From JALZHR01 sp036389695 (GTDB lineage Bacteria; Acidobacteriota; Blastocatellia; Pyrinomonadales; Pyrinomonadaceae): 6,770 bases of DNA. The notes beneath the pieces are model-generated. The model made no database searches. It was not told the origin of the DNA and was given only the letters and a program-made list of their open reading frames with translations. The DNA lies in the NCBI GenBank assembly GCA_036389695.1, contig DASVWG010000174.1, positions 1 to 6,770 of the forward strand. Reading direction: 5' to 3'. Shown here one piece after another: positions 1 to 4,633 of the stretch (the stretch's first letter is position 1; every line of letters begins with the position of its first letter). The position numbers and the translations under genes are program-made.

Positions 1-468
1 TAAAAACAGCGCGCCGAGCAGAATGCCCGCGCCGATTTTGCCGAGCAGATAAATAAAGATTTTATCGGCAAACAAATTGCCAATCATCGCTCCTTCCGAG
101 CCGAACAATTCAAATAAGCCGGAAAGAGAAACTATCAATAATAAATATCCGAGAATTCGGCTGAATCGCGGAAACAAATTATCCGTGCGGAAAACTCGCC
201 AGGCGATGAGAGCTAATATCGGCGGAAAAATAAAAGCCGTCCAGCCGACTAAATAATTAATTAAAATTCCGGCGATGTTTGCGCCGACGACGCCGATCCA
301 ATTAGTCTTCGGCTGACCGGGATTGCTTCTAAAAAACTCATCGTTCGGGTTGTAAGAAATTAAAGACAGAAATACTAACACAGAAATCGCCAGCAGAATG
401 ATGGCGACCACTTCGTTGATTTTCGAATCGCTTTTTACAACTTTTTTTTTCTGTGTTTTCGTTGCCAT
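1..468 (-). CDS. ftsK: DNA translocase FtsK, N-terminal membrane part (partial, runs off window)
   Basis: The frame opens with ATG at 468 and stays open to base 1, giving 156 residues of the N-terminus; the motor and gamma domains lie outside the window. Residues 1-16 are a basic cytoplasmic tail rich in Lys. Hydrophobic segments follow at about 20-38, 60-92, 104-120 and 138-156, the layout of the FtsK/SpoIIIE four-helix membrane domain. Family-typical stretches are SYNPND at 38-43, NWIGVVGA at 56-63, and W90-R91-x-F-R before the third helix. In this family the membrane domain anchors the protein at the division septum and the C-terminal RecA-like ATPase pumps chromosome DNA toward the dif site. 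The ATG overlaps the prfB stop by one base (TAATG) and has no clear ribosome binding site of its own, so translation is probably coupled to prfB. No ATPase motif is visible, so the assignment rests on the membrane domain alone. Confidence 0.85.
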   Translation of the reverse strand, partial: MATKTQKKKVVKSDSKINEVVAIILLAISVLVFLSLISYNPNDEFFRSNPGQPKTNWIGVVGANIAGILINYLVGWTAFIFPPILALIAWRVFRTDNLFPRFSRILGYLLLIVSLSGLFELFGSEGAMIGNLFADKIFIYLLGKIGAGILLGALFL

Positions 469-1584
469 TAACTTATTGCTTGCTGACCACTTTTTCTAAA
501 CAGCAGATAAGCCTTGATAAAATCGTCGATGTCGCCGTCTAAAACCGCATCGACGTCGGTGCGCTCAAACTTTGTGCGCGTGTCTTTGACCAGTCGATAC
601 GGCTGCAGAGTGTAATTGCGAATCTGCGAGCCGAACGAAATGTCCTGTTTGTTCGCTTCCAGCTCGGCGGTTTCCTCGCGTCGTTTTTCCAGCTCCAATT
701 CATAAAGCTTCGAGCGCAAAACCTGCATCGCCACGGCGCGATTCTGAATCTGCGAGCGCTGATTCTGACACGTGACGACGATGCCGGTCGGCAGATGCGT
801 GATGCGCACGGCGCTGTCGGTCGTGTTGACGTGCTGACCGCCCGCGCCGGTCGAGCGATAAGTATCGACGCGCAAATCCTTGTCTTGAATGTCGACTTCG
901 ATATTTTCGTCAATTTCCGGCGAAACGAAAAGCGAAGCGAAACTGGTTTCGCGGCTGCCGCCCGAATTAAACGGCGAAATTCGCACAAGGCGATGAACGC
1001 CCGCTTCGCCCGCGAGCAAACCGTAGGCGTATTCGCCTTCGACGCGAAAAGTCGCCGATTTTATTCCGGCTTCGCTGCCCGCCTGCTCGTCGAGAATTTC
1101 GACTTTAAAGCCGCGCTTTTCCGACCAGCGCAGATACATCCGGAGCAGCATCTGCGCCCAATCCTGCGCGTCGGTTCCGCCCGCGCCCGATTGAATCGAG
1201 CAAATCGCGTTGTTCGCGTCCGTCTGACCGGACAAAAGAAATTCGGTTTCCGCTTCGGAGACTTCGCGTTCGAGTTTTCGGATTAATTCGTCCAACTCCT
1301 TCAAAGAGCTTTCGTCCGTTTGGGCAAATTCAAAAAGAACTTCCGCGTCGGAAACGGCGGCTTCAAAAGCTTCCTGCGCCGAAATCAATTTTTCCAGACG
1401 GCTTCTTTGCTGAACAATCGTCTGCGCTTTGCCCGAATCGTTCCAGAAATCCGGCGCGGAGATTTGCGCTTCCAGTTTTTCAAGCTGAGCGCGTTTCGAC
1501 GGCGCGTCAAAGAAACCTCCCGAGCTGCCGGACCTGGCGTTTTATTTCTTCGTATTTGGTTTGTAAATCGTTTAATTCAATCAT
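468..1584 (-). CDS. prfB: peptide chain release factor 2 (RF2), expressed by programmed +1 frameshift
   Basis: RF2 recognises UGA and UAA in the ribosomal A site and triggers hydrolysis of peptidyl-tRNA. The gene starts at ATG 1584 and encodes 25 codons ending ...LGRFL before an in-frame TGA (codon 26, bases 1509-1507). A +1 shift at CTT-TGA-C skips base 1509 and continues with GAC as codon 26, through 346 more codons to TAA at 470-468, for 371 aa in total; E. coli RF2 has 365 aa and also has its stop at codon 26. After the shift the protein has the helical N-terminal domain, then the stop-codon reading tripeptide SPF at 203-205 (specific to RF2; RF1 has PxT) and the catalytic GGQ at 248-250 within STGAGGQHVN. 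All key residues are present, so this is a functional recoded gene and not a pseudogene. It lies 48 bases after lnt and overlaps ftsK by one base. I see no good Shine-Dalgarno before ATG 1584; a TATACT box lies just upstream, so a weak own promoter is possible. Confidence 0.95.
1506..1521 (-). promoter_or_regulatory. prfB: RF2 programmed +1 frameshift signal (autoregulatory)
   Basis: Read on the minus strand: GGGAGG (1521-1516), TTT, CTT (1512-1510), TGA (1509-1507), C. The E. coli site has the same arrangement: an internal Shine-Dalgarno element three bases before the CUU slippery codon, then UGA followed by C, a poor termination context. It is known for this family that scarce RF2 lets the ribosome pause at UGA and slip into the +1 frame, making more RF2, while plentiful RF2 terminates at codon 26. 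Every component is visible here, so the same feedback loop is expected. Confidence 0.95.
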
Positions 1585-1632
1585 TGTCTATAGAGTATAA
1601 ACGAAAAGCGCGTGAAAACTAATGCGAAGATT

Positions 1633-3222
1633 CTACGCTTTATTTTCACCTTTGGCGAATTTTCGGCGCACGGCGAACAAAATTAAAGCAAGACTGACCA
1701 GCGAGCAAGCCCACGCGAACCAGTCGCCGTATTTGACATAAAAAGTCTGGTTCCCGTCCGATTTCGCAATCGTCCAGACGCGCGTCGCCTGCGTGTAAGG
1801 CTCAGCCGCGTCCAGAATCTCGCCGCGCTCGTTGATGTAAGCCGTGACGCCGACGTTTGTCACGCGCACGACCGGACGACGCGTTTCGACGGCGCGAAAA
1901 ACCGCGCTCGCCAGATGCTGGCGTAAAACCGGCGTGTTGCCGAGATAACCGTCGTTGGTCATTTCAATCAAAACGTCCGCGCCCTGACGAGCGTATTCGC
2001 GCGAAAGATTCGGAAAATGCGACTCGAAACAAATCATCACGCCGCCGCGAGATGCGCCAAACGGCAGCAAATCATATTCTTTACCGAAAGAAAAATTTCC
2101 GACCATCGTCGGCACGAGCGATTGCAGAGGCGCGGGAACGGGCGCGTATTCGCCGAACGGCAGCAGAAAAATCTTATCATACTGCGCGATTTTCTCGCCT
2201 TTTTCGTTGACCATCACGGCGGAGTTAAAATAGCTTTGGCGCTCGGCGTCCGGCTCGGCGGAATTAAACAAAATGCTGAAATTGTTGCGCGTCGCAAATT
2301 TTTTTAAAAACTCCTGAAACTCGCGGTCGCGCTCGTATCGGAAATTCATCGGCGATTCGGGAAAGATGACAACTACGGGCTGCCCGCCGCCGGTTCGCTG
2401 AATATTCAGCAAAGCGTTTTCCGTCAGCTCGACGTGTTTTTCCCGAAGCCTCTGCCAGTCTTCATATTTCAAACCGCTCATCGGCACGTTCGGCTGAATG
2501 GCGATGACGTAAGTCTGCGTTTCTTCCGGCGGCAAAGCCTGCGAGCTTTTTTGAAATCTAACCAGTTCGAAAGAAGCCGCCAGAAGCGAAATGTAAAGTA
2601 AAATCGTCAGGTAAAAATACTTCGGCGTTTTTCCCGATAAAACAGATAACAATTTCCACGCGACGTAGGAATTCATCGAGACGACCACAAATCCGACCAG
2701 ATAAATCCCGCCGACAGAAGCGAATTGAACGATTGACAAACTGAACGCCTGCGAATAGCCAATCGCGTTCCAGTTATTGCCGGTCGTCCAAAACCGCAAA
2801 AATTCAATCGCCGTCCACAAAAACGGTGCCGACAAAAACGCGTAAACGCCGAAACGCCTGAGCGTAATCGAAAACACGAGCGCGAAAATCGCCGGAAAAA
2901 TCCCGACCGCCGCGCAGGCGCATAAAGCCAGAAAATAAGAAATCGGCGCGGGCACTCCGCCGTAATGCGTCGGCGCGTAGCCGAGCCACCAGCAAGTGCC
3001 GAAAAAAAAGACGATGCCCCACAGCCAGCCGAGCAGAAATGATTTCCAGATTGAATGCTTTTCGCGCTCGATTCCCCAAAACAAAGGAATAAGCGAAACC
3101 CAGGCGAGAAACCAAAATTCAAAATCGGGAAAAGCCAGCACCAGCAGAATCGCCGAAAAAACGGCTGGAAGCGAGCTTTGCAGTGATGGAAATCTCGCTT
3201 TCGCCGCCGTGAAAAACTTCAT
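1633..3222 (-). CDS. lnt: apolipoprotein N-acyltransferase
   Basis: Lnt transfers an acyl chain from a phospholipid to the N-terminal diacylglyceryl-cysteine of outer-membrane lipoproteins, the last step of lipoprotein maturation, in the inner membrane with its active site on the periplasmic side. The 529-aa product has about seven hydrophobic segments in residues 18-220, a nitrilase-like domain at about 237-485, and a C-terminal membrane helix at 501-518, the standard Lnt layout and length. The catalytic triad is visible as E289 (in IFPES), K350 (in YDKIFLLPFGEYAP) and C398 (in MICFESHFPN), matching E267, K335 and C387 of E. coli; the extra conserved Glu of LPFGEY is E358. Start ATG 3222 places the first helix at the usual distance; no clear ribosome binding site precedes it, and a TGC-TAAACT box (3237-3229) six bases upstream hints at a very short leader. 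It is probably first in an lnt-prfB-ftsK operon. Confidence 0.95.
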   Translation of the reverse strand: MKFFTAAKARFPSLQSSLPAVFSAILLVLAFPDFEFWFLAWVSLIPLFWGIEREKHSIWKSFLLGWLWGIVFFFGTCWWLGYAPTHYGGVPAPISYFLALCACAAVGIFPAIFALVFSITLRRFGVYAFLSAPFLWTAIEFLRFWTTGNNWNAIGYSQAFSLSIVQFASVGGIYLVGFVVVSMNSYVAWKLLSVLSGKTPKYFYLTILLYISLLAASFELVRFQKSSQALPPEETQTYVIAIQPNVPMSGLKYEDWQRLREKHVELTENALLNIQRTGGGQPVVVIFPESPMNFRYERDREFQEFLKKFATRNNFSILFNSAEPDAERQSYFNSAVMVNEKGEKIAQYDKIFLLPFGEYAPVPAPLQSLVPTMVGNFSFGKEYDLLPFGASRGGVMICFESHFPNLSREYARQGADVLIEMTNDGYLGNTPVLRQHLASAVFRAVETRRPVVRVTNVGVTAYINERGEILDAAEPYTQATRVWTIAKSDGNQTFYVKYGDWFAWACSLVSLALILFAVRRKFAKGENKA

Positions 3223-3467
3223 GGCGACAGTTTAGCAAAAAATCCTGCCGCAGAGAATACGAAGAAAAATTCAGGACATAATCAGACTTAAGGGCATAAT
3301 CAAACGTAGAGGTTAAATTCCAGACAGCTGCATCGCTGCAATCATTATCCGCCGGATTGAAAAAGCAAAAACGCGAAAATATTAAAAGGATTAACCGCTT
3401 ATATGAACCAGTGCGGATTTTACGCTGATTCATAATCCGGCGGCAGAGTTGAATCAAAATACTCAGA
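3223..3467. other. intergenic region with degenerate dispersed-repeat-like sequence
   Basis: No credible gene is seen. On the minus strand the stretch near 3270-3238 (TATTCTCTGCGGCAGGATTT) and on the plus strand the stretch 3384-3444 (GGATTAACCGCT ... TTACGCTGATT) resemble, in my memory, short intergenic repeats common in Acidobacteria, Planctomycetes and Cyanobacteria, but this is pattern recognition without a search. A perfect 10-bp inverted repeat, CCGCCGGATT at 3349-3358 and AATCCGGCGG at 3434-3443, frames 75 bases. A 112-codon minus-strand frame that continues into lnt in another phase is not credible as a gene. Confidence 0.35.
3349..3443. repeat. 10-bp inverted repeat CCGCCGGATT / AATCCGGCGG
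   Basis: The arms at 3349-3358 and 3434-3443 are perfect inverted copies separated by 75 bases. The core GCCGGATT recurs as part of the direct repeat at 4183-4210, making it a recurrent motif of the non-coding DNA in this window. Function unknown; it could be the edges of a small repeat element. Confidence 0.5.
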
Positions 3468-3501
3468 AAGTCAAATTTTTGTTGACTTTACATTTTGACT
3501 T
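3468..3501 (+). promoter_or_regulatory. TTGACTT repeat cluster, candidate operator
   Basis: AAGTCAA (3468-3474) and TTGACTT (3482-3488) form a perfect 7-bp inverted repeat with a 7-base spacer. A third copy, TTGACTT, stands at 3495-3501, 13 bases downstream of the second. The second copy contains the -35 box of the promoter for the gene at 3603, so a protein bound here would be expected to block RNA polymerase. This is inferred from position and symmetry only; no regulator is identified. Confidence 0.4.
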
Positions 3502-3511
3502 GCAGTATAAA
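3482..3511 (+). promoter_or_regulatory. sigma-70-type promoter for the small membrane protein gene
   Basis: TTGACT (3482-3487, five of six consensus bases) is followed after 18 bases by TATAAA (3506-3511, five of six). Transcription would start near 3518 and leave a leader of about 85 bases before ATG 3603. It is the best-looking housekeeping promoter on the plus strand. Confidence 0.5.
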
Positions 3512-3602
3512 AACTTCTGTAAAACACAAAATCAACTCGTTAGAATCTAATACTAGCTGCAGGTTAGGTTTCTTAACAAAAAATGAAAGGAAATTAGAAA
3601 GT

Positions 3603-3971
3603 ATGGATAAATTGCCTCCGGCAATGGAATTGCTCAAAGACTGGAGCACCTGGATGGTGGGACTTCAGACCGGTATTTTAGGTTTAATTGCCTTTATTGG
3701 CGGAAAAGACGGCTTCTTCAAGCTCGAAGAGAAATGGGCGCGTCTCGCAATCTTCCTCGTCGGCGCTTCTATATTCTTTGCCACGTGGGTTCTTGCCGCG
3801 CTTCCTTCGATTCTTCTGCGTATGCATGCGGAGACGGATAATTTTTATAATATGGGAATGTTTGAATGGCTTCCCATTCCGCTCTGGGTGTTTTCATCTT
3901 TGCAGCATTGGTTATTTGTGATAGGAGTTCTCTTCCTGATGTTATCAATCTCGAAGAAACTTAAATCATAG
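3603..3971 (+). CDS. small three-helix membrane protein of unknown function
   Basis: I do not recognise this 122-aa protein. It begins MDKLPPAMELLKDW, has hydrophobic segments at about 16-33, 46-72 and 94-116, each wide enough to cross a membrane, and ends in a basic tail SKKLKS. The 73-93 loop carries HAETDNFYNMGMFEW and the third helix is preceded by PIPLW, suggesting an interfacial aromatic loop. ATG 3603 is the only in-frame ATG at the 5' side; AAAGGA at 3586-3591 lies 11 bases upstream as a rather distant ribosome binding site. The frame is open further up to a TTG at 3495, but that overlaps the promoter. It is the only plus-strand gene here, single and flanked by non-coding DNA, with its own promoter and a possible terminator at 4005-4042. 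Hydrophobic pattern and regulatory signals support a real gene; nothing supports a specific role. Confidence 0.75.
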   Translation: MDKLPPAMELLKDWSTWMVGLQTGILGLIAFIGGKDGFFKLEEKWARLAIFLVGASIFFATWVLAALPSILLRMHAETDNFYNMGMFEWLPIPLWVFSSLQHWLFVIGVLFLMLSISKKLKS

Positions 3972-4004
3972 ATATTTGTCTCTAAGTCGGCTGCCTCGTC
4001 TGAC

Positions 4005-4042
4005 AACTTATTTCAACCCGTTTCCCGGGCAACAAGTTTTTT
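4005..4042 (+). terminator. possible rho-independent terminator after the small membrane protein gene
   Basis: AACTT (4005-4009) pairs with AAGTT (4034-4038) and, inside, CCCG (4017-4020) with CGGG (4026-4029), followed by a run ending in six T (4037-4042). The stem is interrupted by an internal loop, so efficiency is uncertain. Its position 34 bases after the stop codon at 3971 fits a terminator for that gene. Confidence 0.35.
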
Positions 4043-4045
4043 ATT

Positions 4046-4085
4046 CAGCTTTTTGCTGTAAGCCGGCGGCGTTCGCTCCGGCTTA
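4046..4085. repeat. two adjacent hairpins
   Basis: CAGC-TTTTT-GCTG (4046-4058) is directly followed by TAAGCCGG (4059-4066) and CCGGCTTA (4078-4085), an 8-bp perfect stem whose 11-base loop can itself pair GCG with CGC. No T-run follows on either strand, so it is not a classic terminator. It may be a palindromic intergenic element. Confidence 0.5.
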
Positions 4086-4111
4086 TGCGCGTTCGGCGAG
4101 ATTCGTTTCCT

Positions 4112-4139
4112 TCAAATTGAACGGCATCATTCAATTTGA
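4112..4139. repeat. perfect 10-bp inverted repeat TCAAATTGAA / TTCAATTTGA
   Basis: Arms at 4112-4121 and 4130-4139 enclose the 8-base loop CGGCATCA. The arms are AT-rich. It could be a binding site or hairpin; the nearest genes are 140 bases (left) and 495 bases (right) away, so no target is obvious. Confidence 0.5.
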
Positions 4140-4141
4140 TT

Positions 4142-4178
4142 TGTCAAAATGATTGACACATCAAAAATTGTCACGTGA
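4142..4178. promoter_or_regulatory. TGTCAA-N5-TTGACA palindrome and TCACGTGA palindrome
   Basis: TGTCAA (4142-4147) and TTGACA (4153-4158) form a perfect 6-bp inverted repeat with a 5-base spacer, and TCACGTGA (4171-4178) is a perfect palindrome 12 bases further on. Such spacing is typical of dimeric regulator sites. The TTGACA could also act as a -35 box, but no good -10 box lies 16-18 bases downstream on the plus strand. No regulated gene is evident. Confidence 0.3.
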
Positions 4179-4182
4179 AAGG

Positions 4183-4210
4183 TGCCGGATTTTGTCATTT
4201 GCCGGATTTT
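4183..4210. repeat. 11-bp direct repeat TGCCGGATTTT, period 17
   Basis: Copies are at 4183-4193 and 4200-4210, separated by GTCATT. The second copy runs into a T-rich stretch. The core GCCGGATT is shared with the inverted repeat at 3349-3443. Confidence 0.6.
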
Positions 4211-4296
4211 TTATTTTCCGAACAGGTCAAATTGGAAAGTTTTATTAATAATTGAATTAAAAATGCGGCGAACACGCGGAAACTCGTAACTTATTG

Positions 4297-4459
4297 AAAA
4301 AAGACGCCTAAAAGCAGGAGAGCCCGGTCATTTCTGACCAGGCTCACAATCGGAAGGACAACTGAAGGAACGCTCGGAAGGTTAGTCCAGCGCAGTGGCA
4401 AACCGCGCTCGGAGAAGTGTTGGCGGCGGGGTCTCGATAACTTGCATCAAGCTTGCCGG
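4297..4459 (-). ncRNA. candidate structured small RNA of unknown family
   Basis: Between AT-rich flanks, bases 4303-4551 are markedly richer in GC, have no credible reading frame and fold into clear stems. On the minus strand a sigma-54-type promoter (4485-4470) would start transcription near 4459. Downstream come CTTG-ATG-CAAG (4452-4442), an AGCGC/GCGCT stem around 4388-4413, and an 11-bp hairpin with loop GAAA at 4345-4320, then a T-run at 4302-4297. In the 4320-4345 stem the single non-Watson-Crick position is C/A when read as plus-strand RNA but a U-G wobble as minus-strand RNA, and the loop is a GNRA tetraloop only on the minus strand, which favours the minus strand. CGCTCGGA occurs twice (4371-4378, 4406-4413). 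I compared it by eye with RNase P RNA, SRP RNA, tmRNA, 6S RNA and common riboswitches and found no match. The ends are guesses. Confidence 0.35.
4320..4345 (-). repeat. 11-bp hairpin with GAAA tetraloop
   Basis: GAGCCCGGTCA (4320-4330) and TGACCAGGCTC (4335-4345) pair along 11 positions with one C/A mismatch on the plus strand, which becomes U-G on the minus strand. The 4-base loop is TTTC on plus and GAAA on minus. It could end the candidate small RNA, although the T-run (4302-4297) is 17 bases away, too far for a standard intrinsic terminator. Confidence 0.6.
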
Positions 4460-4531
4460 TTTACCTTATTGCACATACCGTGCCACAACTTTTAGGGCAG
4501 GTGGCAGGCAGTGTGCGATAAGCGACAAACC
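4458..4531. repeat. imperfect ~30-bp inverted repeat with 14-bp spacer
   Basis: Arm 4458-4486 (GGTTTACC...GTGCCAC) matches the reverse complement of arm 4501-4531 at 22 of 29 aligned positions with one 2-base gap; the blocks GGTTT, TTAT, GCACA and TGCCAC are identical. The left arm contains the sigma-54-like motif on the minus strand. The right arm contains a weaker version on the plus strand (TGGCAG..GTGTGC, 4502-4516) with the same GG-N10-GC spacing. It may be a long RNA hairpin, diverging promoter copies or the ends of a degenerate element. Confidence 0.5.
4470..4485 (-). promoter_or_regulatory. sigma-54 (RpoN) type promoter motif
   Basis: The minus strand reads TGGCACGGTATGTGCA. The sigma-54 consensus is TGGCACG-N4-TTGCA, so eleven of twelve fixed positions agree and the invariant GG (-24) and GC (-12) are exactly ten bases apart. 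Transcription would start near 4459 and run leftward into the candidate RNA. I see no RpoN gene or activator in the window, and no activator site is identified. Confidence 0.45.
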
Positions 4532-4633
4532 TCAACAAATATCGAGGGAAAACAAAATTTCAAACTTAAATTGCAAGTCAAAATCCGCTAAATTTTGAGC
4601 TTTAAACTCGGGACCGGCGGCTGACAAGTTACA
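4532..4633. other. AT-rich intergenic DNA after the candidate RNA block
   Basis: No gene is seen. TGCAAGTCAAAAT at 4572-4584 is the inverted copy of ATTTTGACTTGCA at 3492-3504. GAGCTTTAAACTC at 4598-4610 is a short near-palindrome downstream of the TPR gene (read on minus), too weak to call a terminator. Confidence 0.4.

Noticed and set aside
1507..1509. In-frame TGA near the 5' end of prfB as a sign of a pseudogene
   Set aside because: Exact match to the conserved RF2 recoding site and the downstream protein is complete with SPF and GGQ.
795..1622. Plus-strand open frames opposite prfB
   Set aside because: They are antisense to a clearly recognised gene, are rich in Arg as expected of shadow frames, and resemble no family.
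3583..3597. Minimal open frame ATG-AAA-GGA-AAT-TAG before the small gene as a regulatory leader peptide
   Set aside because: It has no ribosome binding site and its AAAGGA is more simply the ribosome binding site of the gene at 3603.
3495..3602. Upstream extension of the small membrane protein to TTG 3495
   Set aside because: It would start inside the promoter, ahead of the -10 box, with no ribosome binding site; ATG 3603 is better.
4320..4345. Group II intron domain V
   Set aside because: Hairpin has a GAAA loop on the minus strand but lacks the 2-base bulge and catalytic triad, and no intron protein or other domain is seen.
4317..4378. Glycine-type riboswitch, suggested by GGAGAG
   Set aside because: The other conserved elements (CCGAAGGAGCAA and CTCTCAGG) are absent and no glycine-related gene follows.
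4395..4598. 67-codon plus-strand frame starting at GTG in the structured block
   Set aside because: No ribosome binding site, composition shifts abruptly from Gly/Arg to Lys/Asn/Ser along with local GC content, and it crosses the palindrome; a non-coding explanation fits better.
3972..4633. CRISPR array or transposase gene in the long gap
   Set aside because: No regularly spaced direct repeats beyond one 11-bp pair and no reading frame resembling a transposase, integrase or reverse transcriptase.
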